A stretch of DNA of 64,000 bases from Flectonema sp. DT1601 (GCA_964019425.1 OZ025833.1:558001-622000); one strand, 5' to 3'. Numbered from the stretch's first letter, positions 44,712-56,052 are shown. Notes: generated by a model not told the origin, from the letters alone. Numbers and translations: made by a program.

Positions 44712-46597
44712 TGTCATCTTTGTTATTGTTATTATTGTTTTTGCGAATTTCGAAAAACGTCAGATTTGGTTATTAGATATTCCCAATTCCAGTTGCTCAA
44801 AGTGACTGATGAAAAAAAAAAAAAAAAAATCACCCAACACAACACAACACACACACTCTTCTCTCTTGTAATAATGAAGAGAAAAAAAACACTATTTATA
44901 AGACGTAGGAATCTGTTTTTTTTTTTTTTTTTTTACTGAACCAACCCAATCTGTTGTGTGAAGTAAAAAAAAAAAAAAAAAAAAGTAACGTTTGTGAATC
45001 TGCATGGAACTCTCATATCCTCGATGCGTGGCCTTCAGATTGGTAAATCCGACGGCGTTTTTTATTTTTTTTTGGAATACAAACCCAAACCAACAATTAG
45101 GCTTGGTTTTGCTCCCTATTTTTTTTTTTTTTTTTTGTATTTTTAAAATGGAGAAAACCATTTAAAAAAATAAAATAAAAAAATAAGTTATTTCAAAACA
45201 GATAGTTAAATACCGTTTTACAAATGCAGTTATGTTACAAATTCAAACAATGAACTCCCTCCAATGAAGGCTCCTTCCCCCCAACCTGATTTTCTGTCGC
45301 TTTTTCAGTTTAACATTATTAATCAGGTTAATATTATTATGTTGATTAATGTTTCTACATCATCAAACCATCACTCCCACGGCGTGGTCTCAACTTGACA
45401 GCATTTCTTTTCTCCGGTAGTTTATTTGAAACATGCGATTTTATGTGGACGGAATCCAGTTTATGACGATTCTTGTCTAATTTGTTGCGTGTTAACCCCC
45501 CCTTGATTTATTTATCCAAGTCACCCTCCCCCAACCTGATAGTACGTGGCCCCCTCGGAATCCCCGTATTCGACACCAACGTTGGTTTTTCTTAACCTCT
45601 GTTTTTTAGTTTTAGTCAGTTTCGAAGTTACCTTGTATTTAATTACAGTATCAAGTTACCCTACTAAACGAACCTTTTCTTTGATCAACAATTATGATGT
45701 TTTTTTTTTTCTTCCTCCAGTTCTTGATGTTAGTTTTTGTGTTGGTATCAAAAGTTGTTACTGTTTTTTGCATTGTCAAAAGTTTTAACCCCCCAGACAA
45801 CCAAGGTTTGGCTCTAAACGTAATTTTCTTTGATTAACAACTACAAATATTTTTTCAGTCAAGTACTTTTGATATTAATTTTGTTTTTAATACCCTAAAG
45901 TTGTTACTGTTTTTTTTTACATTCAAAGTTTCACCCCCAGGCAACCAAGGTTTGGCTGAACTTTATTTTAGTTTTAGTCAGTTTTAAAGTTACTTTGTAT
46001 TTTTATTGCAGTATCAAGTTACCCCTCATGCTACCTTCAAAAAAAAAAAAAGAAAAAAGAAAAAAGAAAAAGTATCCTTATTACTACCGTTACTTGTATT
46101 AATGTTTTTTTTTACTGATCGTCAGCCCAGCAAATCTCTTCCCCTTAAATGAAATACGAGTTACATTTTAGGCGTTTTTTTTCTATGTTTTTTTTAGAAA
46201 AGCGACCGGGGGGGAGGGAGAAAAAAAAAAGGTTGGTGGTGAAAAAAACTATGTTGTGTAACAAAAAAAACTATGAAAGCCACTCGCACTACCCATCCCA
46301 CATGTCAAGTAGCATGTCTATTCATTTCATTATGACAGCATCCGTAGTGGGTTATATTCTCAAAACCTTTTTGAGTAATTGCAGTATTATCTTTTTGAAT
46401 ATTTGAATAGAGTTCCTTACGTCACGTATTTTTTTTTTTCTTTTTTTTTTTTTTCCCCCTTTTCAATGCTGCTACGTGGCTGGTTTTTTTTTTTTTCCCG
46501 TTTTTTTTTTCCGGTTTGAAATTGTTTCACTCACATGTTTGGTGTCAGCTTCGAAAAAAAAAGAAAAAAATAAAAACCCAATTTTATTTTCTAACAG
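44346..46597. other. 2.3-kb intergenic stretch with dispersed repeats
   Basis: Long A/T runs. It includes a copy of the element also at 26700-26850 (CATGCGATTTTATGTGGACG, ~45433) and three partial copies of the CAGTATCAAGTTACCC word (~45648 and ~46010 here; also ~29320). No gene is supported. Confidence 0.65.
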
Positions 46598-46712
46598 TCA
46601 TCATCGGTAATAGACGAGGTGCGTAGTCAGGGAATGAACCAACAAACACTTGTGGCTCTTGTTCGTTGTCTCACTTCGGGAATACTCAGGAATTGAGTTC
46701 GAAAAATAGTCA
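46582..46712 (+). pseudogene. Duplicated 5' end of the downstream coiled-coil gene
   Basis: TGGCTCTTGTTCGTTGTCTC through GAGTTCGAAAAATAG (46652-46709) resembles the first ~70 coding bases of the gene at 46858 (TGGCTCTTGTTCCTTGTCCT ... CAGTTCGAAAATATC). An acceptor-like TTTTATTTTCTAACAG precedes it. The ATG is not conserved (TTGTGG). It is probably a partial tandem duplicate that has decayed. Confidence 0.55.
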
Positions 46713-46810
46713 GATGACCCAACGTAGGTCAGTTACTTTATTCTTTCTGGTTTGAAAATTGTTTACCCAAAACCACTGTTTTTGGTCATCCATCTTTTTC
46801 CTTCAAACAG

Positions 46811-46930
46811 ATGCTCATAAATAATAAGATAGAGTGCTTGAACAATAAACCACACGTATGGCTCTTGTTCCTTGTCCTCCTTCTGGGGACACTGATGGTG
46901 TTGGGAATCCAGTTCGAAAATATCAACTAA
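46811..46930 (+). promoter_or_regulatory. Overlapping upstream ORF at the acceptor of the coiled-coil gene
   Basis: An ATG directly after the CAG acceptor opens a ~39-codon frame that overlaps the main start at 46858 in another frame. It encodes a hydrophobic run (WLLFLVLLLGTLMVLG), which is the main gene's codons read out of frame. If used it would lower main-frame translation. Confidence 0.4.
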
Positions 46931-48264
46931 CTGAACTGAACAGTGACGGTGAGATGACTTTTACCCCTGACGAGTTATTCTATGCTGCGTGTGAGAATAA
47001 GGGAATTTGTAATCCTGAAGAAGATTTTAAGTCAAAGAAACAAAGAGATTTCATTGATATAACTGGAGGTGAATTCGAAGAAGAACTAGCAGCACAACGT
47101 CTCTCATCGTACGACTTGTTGAGAGCTCAGAAGATGGCGTTGGTACTTCGAGAACGTGAAAATCTTTTATCAGGTTCAAAAAAACAAAAAATTGACATTC
47201 CGTCACTCCGACCCTGCCTAAGTTTATATTCAAAACAAACCAACCTTGAGCAGATGGTTAAAGAACGTGAACAACTCTTCAACAAAAGAACATTACAAAG
47301 ACAACGTGTTAAAGGTTTCATAGAAAAGAGAAATCAAGAAGAAGCCTCTAGAAAAGAAGCAGCCTATAAAGAAGTGAAACTCCGACATCTGTTATCAGCA
47401 GTTCAGAGAATGGAGATTGATAAAGTAAATGAAACATTAATAGTTGATAGACACCGTAAACACGAAACCGACAGAGTCATCCGCAACAAGATTCAAGAAC
47501 AATGGAAACAAAACAGCGAACAGTACCAATCCGCTATAGAGAATAAGTTAAAGTTATATGATATGGCTTTGGTAGACATCGAAACCAATAAGTCTCAATG
47601 GCTTCGTGAGAAAATTAGAAAAAGAAGAACACGAGAAGCATCAGCACAACAATCCAGACTGACATCCGACAAAGAAAGAATCAAAACTCTCGACGTGAAG
47701 TCACAGCGATTTACTGAAGTAGCTGATCGTAAGACGGCACTTGACACGGAAAAAATAAAATTACTTCGATATAGACGAGAGCTACAAGAAGCTTACTCTC
47801 GTCAGGTATCTTCGAGAGGAACGTATCTTGACAACTCACGTGCTGAAGAAATAATATCATTCTACACAGCCAAGGAAGCCAAAGCCAACGTAACCCTCGC
47901 TCAGGGTTCACAAAATGCTGCCTGGAAAGTAGCAAGTACCATCGCTAAGAACACTCAACGAAGGAGGCAGGCGTCACAGTTGAGATGTGCAATTAGTGCT
48001 GTGGATTCAACGTATCAACGTGAGAAGTATGAGTCGAGGTCTCATAAAATGAGTGCTGCTTCTCGTAGTAGAGATAGAAGTCTTCGTCTGCGATCAGAAT
48101 CACTTCGTTTAGCTGAGTCTCGTCGTCTAGAAATGTCAAAACGAGCAACAAGAGAACAACTTCTCCAACGACAACAACTTCTCGACGGCATCGATGAGAA
48201 AAATATTAAATCGGAACAAAGAGTTGCCGCAATCAAGTCCTTTCAGCAACCTCACAGCCGTTAA
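46858..48264 (+). CDS. Coiled-coil protein, unknown (468 aa)
   Basis: After a short N-terminal region (1-75) nearly the whole protein is charged helix with heptad-like spacing, rich in Arg, Lys, Glu and Gln (e.g. RHLLSAVQRMEIDKVNETLI, RERENLLSG, LRYRRELQEAYSRQ). It has no signal peptide, membrane segment or enzymatic motif. Proteins of this type are common in axonemes and basal bodies, and flagellar genes occur further right, but no family can be named. The likely acceptor (TTTTTCCTTCAAACAG, ends 46810) is immediately followed by another ATG at 46811 in a different frame, so either that frame is an overlapping upstream ORF or the true acceptor is slightly further right. Confidence 0.8.
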   Translation: MALVPCPPSGDTDGVGNPVRKYQLTELNSDGEMTFTPDELFYAACENKGICNPEEDFKSKKQRDFIDITGGEFEEELAAQRLSSYDLLRAQKMALVLRERENLLSGSKKQKIDIPSLRPCLSLYSKQTNLEQMVKEREQLFNKRTLQRQRVKGFIEKRNQEEASRKEAAYKEVKLRHLLSAVQRMEIDKVNETLIVDRHRKHETDRVIRNKIQEQWKQNSEQYQSAIENKLKLYDMALVDIETNKSQWLREKIRKRRTREASAQQSRLTSDKERIKTLDVKSQRFTEVADRKTALDTEKIKLLRYRRELQEAYSRQVSSRGTYLDNSRAEEIISFYTAKEAKANVTLAQGSQNAAWKVASTIAKNTQRRRQASQLRCAISAVDSTYQREKYESRSHKMSAASRSRDRSLRLRSESLRLAESRRLEMSKRATREQLLQRQQLLDGIDEKNIKSEQRVAAIKSFQQPHSR

Positions 48265-48493
48265 TTTACTACCTCTGTTTTTTTTTTTTTTTTAAAACTA
48301 ACATACACACGATTATCTGCTTTACAGCAACAATCAACGACCCTTCTCTTTGCTATTCTGTTATTTTTCTTATTTATTTGGTTTCTTTTGGTCGTTTTTG
48401 GTATTTTTACCTACAAACCCCATTGTTTCGGTAGAAAAGAGAATTGTGTCTTGTCTTTTTTATTACTTTTTTTTTTTCCTTCTCTCCCAATAG
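48265..48493. other. Short intergenic stretch
   Basis: T-runs, then an acceptor (CTTCTCTCCCAATAG, ends 48493) 28 nt before the next ATG. Confidence 0.65.
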
Positions 48494-48521
48494 TCGCGGA
48501 AACTAAAATCCACATAAAACC

Positions 48522-49976
48522 ATGACCGATGGATCCAAAAAATCAGCGATATGTAGATTATCATACAGAGGAGATTGCTTAATGTCTGGGTGCTGTATGA
48601 TTCTTGTGATTATTATGATAATTTCAATGGCTGGAGAAACTAGTTTTTGGGTGATGTGCGACAACGTTCCATGTGGCGGAACTACTGCTAATCCTCGACC
48701 AGAAGAAATTCCGTGCAGGTACCAAGAAGAAGGCGTCAGGATGCTTAAAAATATGTGGCCAGCGATTACTGTCCCAACCTGTTCTGATGCAGTAAGTCCT
48801 AGTCAAGACTGTATCACTGAAACATGTTCTGTTTATAAAGATACTTTACTAGCGAGTAAGTCGGTGGTGCAATTGGAACTCGCTTGTTTAAAACAAATTC
48901 AACTCAGTAATGGAGAATGGGTTTCGTTTGGAAGTATTTGTTGTTCTGTTTGTGAAAAACTTGTCGACTACGAAGAAATCTTTAGAACGTGGACAGCTGT
49001 TCCTCCAAAGCAAACCTGCGGTATCTTTACATGTACTAAAGGAAACGCTGCGAACAAAGACATTTGCTCAAACCGCTCGCACCACGTCAAAGCTGCTCAA
49101 GCATTCTCAATCTTAACTGTGTTGTTACTTAGTTTCTTAGCAATATTTCACGCTCTCTCAGTTTGGCAGAGTCTGGTTTGTATTTTTTTATAAATTTTTC
49201 ACTCATCTCCACTACTTGTGATGTTCATAACAACTTCTAACACAAAACAGGTGATGGAATCTGAAAGTCAGGGTGGTCGAAGACGCATTCCTCTACCAAG
49301 ACAGTTGCTGAAAATACAAAAATGGGTATGCTGCAATTATTTTTTTTTTTTACTCACATTGTATTCGTATTTAGCCTTTATGTTTCGTCGGTACAAAAAA
49401 TAAAAATAAATAAATAACAGGTTCGAATCCACGTCTACTTCTTTCATATTTTAGCGAGTATTTTTTGCTTCATTGGAGCAGTCGTGATGATGGCAGCTCT
49501 GGCTCGTAAATTGTGTGATATGAGACTCGCTGAGTATGTGTTGTTGTTACCTTTTCACTTTTCAATCTTATTTAAGAATCCTAATCAACATAAACTAAAT
49601 CATCAGATATGCGAAGGCTGGTTACGGTATTCGATCATTTTGGTTTTGTATGGCTGTTGAAGTAGTGTTTGCTTGTAACTGTTTCTTACAAATAAATACT
49701 GTGAAGCAGGCTGCGGAGATTAAACCAGTACCAGCACAGGAGATGCCTCAATTAGGTAGAGGTAGAGAGGAAGGACCTCGACAAGTGAGTCCTCTTCCAA
49801 ATCCGATTGAAAGCAATCTTCAAATGGATGATATCTGTTCAAGTGTTCCTCGTGAGGAAGAACCAGCACCAGTACAGCTCCGAGCAATGTCACCAGCTGA
49901 CGTTTCTCTCGACATCAGCGAACGAGAGGTGAGCAGTACTTCTAGCACACCAAAGCCATCTGCTGTGCTTCCATAA
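48522..49976 (+). CDS. Four-TM membrane protein, four exons (403 aa)
   Basis: Exons at 48522-49175, 49251-49325, 49421-49533 and 49607-49976 join in phases 0, 0 and 2. All three introns are 73-95 nt and GT...CAG; the first has a CTAAC branch-like word. TM1 (~24-45, CCMILVIIMIISMAG) is followed by a large Cys-rich extracellular loop (~12 Cys, so several disulfides). TM2 (~190-212) leads to a basic linker (GGRRRIPLPRQ). TM3 and TM4 (VYFFHILASIFCFIGAVVMM; IRSFWFCMAVEVVFACNCFL) precede a Pro/Glu/Ser-rich cytosolic tail of ~95 residues. The topology is claudin/tetraspanin-like, but no signature motif lets me assign it. Function unknown. Confidence 0.85.
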
Positions 49977-50953
49977 TTTTACTTTTTTTTTTTTTTTTTT
50001 TTTTCTTTTTCCATACGTTCGTTTTTACCCGGGACTGCCTCATCGCTTTAAATAGAATGAGCTGAAACTGGCTCTGAAGTCTGCTGTCTTTGAAGTGAAT
50101 ATTGCTACGGTCTCGTTTTTTTTCTTTCTTTTTTTCTCCTTTGTTGTTTCATTCAATAGGTACTGCACTTTGCATTACACTGGAACTTGAGGCGTTCTTT
50201 TCTTTTTTGTTGTTGTAGTAGTAGTTTTAGCCTTATTTATTTAATTTTTTTGTTTGTCGAGAGTTTTTTTTGGGGAATTTTAAAAAATAATAATAATAAA
50301 AAGGATAAAAAAGATATTTTACACGACGTCTTTTTTTTCTGTCTGAAATGTCGGATGAATAAGCGTCGTTTTTATTTATTATTGTTTTTATTTTTTTTTT
50401 TGAGGAAAAAAAATAAAATATATTTTTGGTATTCTTGATTCTCTCTGTCAGAGGTTGGGTGCTCAAAGGTACTCCGTCGATACGTTTTTTTTCATCGTAA
50501 AACAAAACTCTCTCACAAAACGCATGTTCTGTTACTTTGCTTTGCTTAGACGTGTCGGGATATTATTGTGTGAGAAGAAATATGTATTTTGTGTATTATG
50601 TGTGTTGTTTTTGAAAAAAAAAAAAAAAAAAAAAAAGGGAGATATGTTTCTACTACTGTGAGGTGTTCTTCCAGACAATGCAATTGTGTGGCACGTGTTT
50701 GTCGCAAAAAAAAAAAAAAAAAATAGAATAAAAACGGAAGCATTTTTAAGCTTCTCTCTAACTTCCTAAAAGGAAACGATGGAATTTAATAAAAAAAAAA
50801 AAAAAAGTAAGAGGGATCCTCCTCTGTCCAAAAAATGCCTATTTTCGTTCAGTCTTTATTAGTTACAGAAACGTGAAGCAATTAGTTTTTAAAAAAAAAA
50901 AAAAAAAAAAAAAAGAAATTAAAACTCATGCAAACCTCCTTTTACTTTCTCAG
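49977..50953. other. ~1-kb intergenic stretch
   Basis: Low-complexity A/T sequence. At its right end (50930-50960) is a fragment of the dispersed repeat also seen at 18180 and 33400, and this fragment contains the probable splice acceptor of the next gene. Confidence 0.65.
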
Positions 50954-50987
50954 TTGTATTCTAACTAACTAACTATTCCATAAAAAA

Positions 50988-51521
50988 ATGAAACAATCAG
51001 CTCTAATAGCCTGTACTATATCGTGTGGAGTAGTATTCTTAGCACTGTACAGTATGATATTTGAATTCAGTATACACACAGTTCAGGGTCGTGACGTTGA
51101 AGGAGGAAAACACCTTTTGGAAGCAAATCCGATAGTTGGATTGGGAAAGAAGGGAGTTCGTCATCCTGACGTCAAGAAAGGGTTTCAGAACATAACACGT
51201 CATTGGAATGAATATAAAGCTGGTTGTGCAGAAGTAAGCCCTCCTCTATGGATATCAGACATGTTTAAATCCATTGCAAACTACTCTGACACTGCTGCTG
51301 TTGGAGTCAGTTATACGAAGCCACCATCTCTTTCTATTTCATCTTTTTCATTTTCTGGGAAGTTGTTGTATGTGACATTTCACAGGTCTGACAAATCAGA
51401 GTGGTGGGATTTCTGTTTGCTCAATCACCTAAATCCTAAAAAAAGACAATGCTGGCCTGGATCTAAGGGATCGAAATTAAATAAAACGGAAGCAATTCGC
51501 ACCGTGTTGACCTGCACCTGA
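50988..51521 (+). CDS. Small membrane-anchored or secreted protein (177 aa)
   Basis: The N-terminal hydrophobic segment (~5-28, ALIACTISCGVVFLALYSMI) looks like an uncleaved signal anchor. The remaining ~150 residues would be luminal or extracellular, with N-glycosylation sequons (NITR, NYSD, NKTE) and three or four Cys. No family recognised. The acceptor (CTCCTTTTACTTTCTCAG) ends at 50953, 34 nt before the ATG. The next gene follows after only ~160 nt. Confidence 0.75.
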   Translation: MKQSALIACTISCGVVFLALYSMIFEFSIHTVQGRDVEGGKHLLEANPIVGLGKKGVRHPDVKKGFQNITRHWNEYKAGCAEVSPPLWISDMFKSIANYSDTAAVGVSYTKPPSLSISSFSFSGKLLYVTFHRSDKSEWWDFCLLNHLNPKKRQCWPGSKGSKLNKTEAIRTVLTCT

Positions 51522-51700
51522 TCTTCAGAAACAGGTCATCGTTACAACTTCTGTCATTTATACATTTAGAGTATTCTAAGAGTCTGTTACCGACTGAAAA
51601 GGGTATCAGTAATTCATGTTTAACATTATTGTTTGAATCGTAATATTGGGTTTCAATTTATTTATCTCATATTCTCATTATGAACAGGTTGGTGAGTCGC

Positions 51701-54700
51701 ATGTTTTCAAGCAAGCAACCATTACCAGGAGGCGGTCATAAATTTAGTCCTGGACCTGGGACTCAGGTTTCAGCTCAGTCAGCCATGAGGTTCCAAAATC
51801 AGCAGCCTCAACATGTTGTGGGGGGAGGAGCAGGAGGGGGAGGCAGTGTTGCTAGATATTACAAACAGCCAGAGGGACCCGTTGTGACTCCCGCGAAGGG
51901 GATGGGACAGATGGCTGCTGATCCTGTTTTGCATCAAGTCCAACATCATCACCACCACCACCATCACCAACAACACCAACATCATCACCACCACCACCAC
52001 CATCACCAACACCAGCATCAACATCACCACCACCAACATCACCACCAACATCACCACCACCAACATCAACACCACCATCACCATCACCACCAACACCACC
52101 AGCAGGCGTCTCCCACACTGGGTCAACTTCGTTCACAGCAACCGGCAGCAGCACCACCTGCAAAAATTGTATGTTAGATATTCTTTTTTTACCCATGGGT
52201 AATCTATTTTATTCATAGTGCGCTCTTTTACTTTCTCTTACATGATGATAATAACCACAACCTTATTCTGTCACCTCCGATCCTAGTTGGTTGCTTCTCG
52301 CGGCCAGTATGCGATAGAATTGTGATGAAAACTATCTGATCGATTTCTTCTCGTCCTGCAAAGCAATTCGTTTCTTTCAACAGCATGGGTGCCACGGAAG
52401 GCCTCTTCTTTAGCGAGAGTGATAATCTTCCTCCAGTCCTACTGCGAGATTCCTTTTTTATTCCTTTTCTTGTACACGCCTTGGCACACCAGCCTCAAGG
52501 ATGGCCATCATCCATTGGAGGTCAATGGTCGGGGCCAGAACCCTTTCAAGCTCCTTTTTTTTGTATTCAGCATGGGTGCCACGGAAGGCCTCTTCTTTAG
52601 CGAGAGTGATAATCTTCCTCCAGTCCTACTGCGAGATTCTATTTTCTGTTTCTTGGCTCTCTCTGACTACAGATCAAACACATGAGATAAGCCCTGCACC
52701 ACATATAATGTGAGGTAGGGTGTAGTACATGTGTGAGAATATCTTTCCTTTCGGAGAAGAAAAACTGCTGTTTGTAGCGTTCTGCATTCAGCAAGTCTTT
52801 GTAAGCAATTGACGAACTCTTATTCAGCATGGGTGCCACGGAAGGCCTCTTCTTTAGCGAGAGTGATAATCTTCCTCCAGTCCTACTGCGAGATTCAATT
52901 CGAAGTATCTTATCGGAGTCTGTATTTGTTCAGCGAGTGCTTTGTAGCCATCCTTAGCAACGATCCCTATCAACTTTTACACAGCATGGGTGCCACGGAA
53001 GGCCTCTTCTTTAGCGAGAGTGATAATCTTCCTCCAGTCCTACTGCGAGATTCCTTTTTTATTCCTTTTCTTGTACACGCCTTGGCACACCAGCCTCAAG
53101 GATGGCCATCATCCATTGGAGGTCAATGGTCGGGGCCAGAACTCTTTCAATCTCCTTTTTTTTTTGTACTCAGCATGGGTGCCACGGAAGGCCTCTTCTT
53201 TAGCGAGAGTGATAATCTTCCTCCAGTCCTACTGCGAGAACTCTGCAAGTCAATCAGCTGCCATACGCTCTATTCTCAATCCCTTCTCTTCACGTGATGA
53301 TAATAACCACAACCTTATTCTGTCACCTCCGATCCTAGTTGGTTGCTTCTCGCGGCCAGTATGCGATAGAATTGTGATGAAAACTATCTGATCGACTTCT
53401 TCTCGTCCTGCAAAGCAATTCGTTTCTTTCAACAGCATGGGTGCCACGGAAGGCCTCTTCTTTAGCGAGAGTGATAATCTTCCTCCAGTCCTACTGCGAG
53501 ATTCTATTTTCTGTTTCTTGGCTCTCTCTGACTACAGATCAAACACATGAGATAAGCCCTGCACCACATATAATGTGAGGTAGGGTGTAGTACATGTGTG
53601 AGAATATCTTTCCTTTCGGAGAAGAAAAGCTGCTGTTTGTAGCATTCTGCATTCAGCAAGTCTTTGTAAGCAATTGACGAACTCTTATTCAGCATGGGTG
53701 CCACGGAAGGCCTCTTCTTTAGCGAGAGTGATAATCTTCCTCCAGTCCTACTGCGAGATTCCTTTTTTATTCCTTTTCTTGTACACGCCTTGGCACACCA
53801 GCCTCAAGGATGGCCATCATCCATTGGAGGTCAATGGTCGGGGCCAGAACCCTTTCAAGCTCCTCTTTTTTTTGTATTCAGCATGGGTGCCACGGAAGGC
53901 CTCTTCTTTAGCGAGAGTGATAATCTTCCTCCAGTCCTACTGCGAGATTCCTTTTTTATTCCTTTTCTTGTACACGCCTTGGCACACCAGCCTCAAGGAT
54001 GGCCATCATCCATTGGAGGTCAATGGTCGGGGCCAGAACTCTTTCAAGCTCCTCTTTTTTTTGCATTCAGCATGGGTGCCACGGAAGGCCTCTTCTTTAG
54101 CGAGAGTGATAATCTTCCTCCAGTCCTACTGCGAGATTCAATTCGAAGTATCTTATCGGAGTCTGTATTTGTTGCGAGTGCTTTGTAGCCATCCTTAGCA
54201 ACGATCCCTATCAACTTTTACACAGCATGGGTGCCACGGAAGACCTCTCTTTTAGGCGAGAGTGATAATCTTCCTCCAGTCCTACTGCGAGATTCTATTT
54301 TCTGTTTCTTGGCTCTCTCTGACTACAGATCAAACACATGAGATAAGCCCTGCACCACATATAATGTGAGGTAGGGTGTAGTACATGTGTGAGAATATCT
54401 TTCCTTTCGGAGAAGAAAAACTGCTGTTTGTAGCATTCTGCATTCAGCAAGTCTTTGTAAGCAATTGACGAACTCTTATTCAGCATGGGTGCCACGGAAG
54501 GCCTCTTCTTTAGCGAGAGTGATAATCTTCCTCCAGTCCTACTGCGAGAACTCTGCAAGTCAATCAGCTGCCATACGCTCTATTCTCAATCCCTTCTCTT
54601 CACGTGATGATAATAACCACAACCTTATTCTGTCACCTCCGATCCTAGTTGGTTGCTTCTCGCGGCCAGTATGCGATAGAATTGTGATGAAAACTATCTG

Positions 54701-55068
54701 ATCGATTTCTTCTCGTCCTGCAAAGCAATTCGTTTCTTTCAACAGCATGGGTGCCACGGAAGGCCTCTCTTTTAGGCGAGAGTGATAATCTTCCTCCAGT
54801 CCTACTGCGAGATTCAATTCGAAGTATCTTATCGGAGTCTGTATTTGTTCAACAGCAACGATCCCTGTTTTCTAAAAATAAACAACAAACGCAGCAATTG
54901 GGTGACCCGATAAGAGATAGCTCGCCATCAAGAGGGAGGAGGAGGGATGGTGACGGATCAAGGAGGAGGAGGAGATCGTCGAAGAGGGGTAGCAGTGGTT
55001 ATGGAGGATATAGCTCTGCTGGGAGTCATACGCAACAGAATCAACACCAGCATCACCATCACCATCAT

Positions 55069-55112
<44 letters not shown>

Positions 55113-56052
55113 GCACTATCAACAACATGTGCCTCAGGCAGCTCCTGTGATGCACAATGATAGCCCTGCTATTCCTGTTCTATTACCTCAACAACAACAA
55201 CAACCTCCTCAGCCACCTCCACCTCCACCGCCTGCAGGAGGAAATCTCGCAGATCTCTTAGCAGGTTCTGATGAGGAAGATGATGAGGATGAGTTTCATG
55301 ATGTTGAAAGTTCTCCAATTCTATCCAGCAGAAAGACATCAATAAAGAAAGCTGCTGTACCTCCTCCGTCAACTCAAACGTCAACATCTGTTAGTATTAG
55401 TAGTAAGGGAAGATCAAGAAATAATAAAAAGAAACTCGCTGATGTCACTGATGAACCAGAATCACCAAATGTTCATGTTCCTGACCCACCACTAATACAA
55501 AATACTCTTCGGATTCCGAAACCAAAAGCAGAAGTAGTACGTAAGCACTGGGTGCCGGATACAACTGGAGATTCAGAAGCAGTTTCTCGACTCGTGGAAC
55601 TTTCACCGAGACAGAAACGGTTGCATAGGAAGGACATCGTTAATAAATCTGTTTTCAAACCTAATCTCGATACTGCACGACAACCTCCAAAAACTCTTTT
55701 TGGAAAAGATATCAGTCGGAATCCATCACACAACTTTAGATCAAGAGTCAGACGAGAATGTGAATGGCTGGAAAAGAAAAAATCACCCAACGGAGATTGG
55801 ATTTCCCCAACTCGGAAAACAACAACTACCAAAACCGAAGTAAAGAGCTCCATCGTTATTAAAGAACCAGATCGACCTAATGCGGCATTCATATCTAAAG
55901 TACCACGGAATATTATATCAGTAGAACCTTCCTACATACTTGTGGCTGATACTCCTACTGAAGAAGAGCAAAAGAGAACAAGAGACATGCTAACAAGGCT
56001 TACACAACCAAAAAAGCCTTCACGGCAACGCTACACAAGCGACAACGACTAG
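51701..56052 (+). CDS. His-rich two-exon protein (554 aa) with 2.7-kb repeat-filled intron
   Basis: Exon 1 (51701-52168) is Gly/Gln-rich then a ~60-residue His tract. Exon 2 (54856-56052) adds a basic Arg/Ser segment, a second pure His tract (~16-20 His), Gln/Pro tracts, an acidic patch (SDEEDDEDE) and a conserved-looking basic region (PKAEVVRKHWVPDTTG, SRVRRECEWLEKKKSPNGDW). GTATGT at 52169 and CAG at 54855 join in phase 0. A possible earlier ATG at 51680 lies inside the acceptor (CATTATGAACAG), so it would be cut off by trans-splicing; 51701 is preferred. Domain unknown. The His tracts suggest metal binding or condensate/speckle localisation (inference). Confidence 0.8.
52169..54855 (+). 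repeat. Intron with mosaic array of 12 core cassettes and 4 spacer types
   Basis: A 69-bp core (starting CATGGGTGCCACGGAAGGCC) occurs at 52384, 52571, 52828, 52985, 53174, 53436, 53693, 53882, 54071, 54226, 54484 and 54746. Spacers of four types follow in the order A B C A D B A A C B D and a short C. Type D matches the 5' part of the intron itself, and type C contains a relic of the exon 2 start (AGCAACGATCCCT). Every spacer ends with a pyrimidine-rich stretch plus CAG. In most copies the core frame opened by its ATG (MGATEGLFFSESDNLPPVLL) is fully open, while cores 10 and 12 have a one-base longer variant. Confidence 0.9.

Noticed and set aside
52809-54198. Plus-strand frames of 162-174 codons in the repeat intron
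   Set aside because: They run through cores and spacers. No separate gene is supported, although the core frame itself is discussed as a possible alternative exon.
54751-54855. Start of the 433-codon frame at 54751 as the gene start
   Set aside because: It begins at a GTG inside core 12 and precedes the acceptor. Exon 2 joins exon 1 in phase at 54856.
52384-54855. CRISPR array
   Set aside because: The repeats are 69 bp with four recurring, not unique, spacers, and the array lies in a eukaryotic intron.
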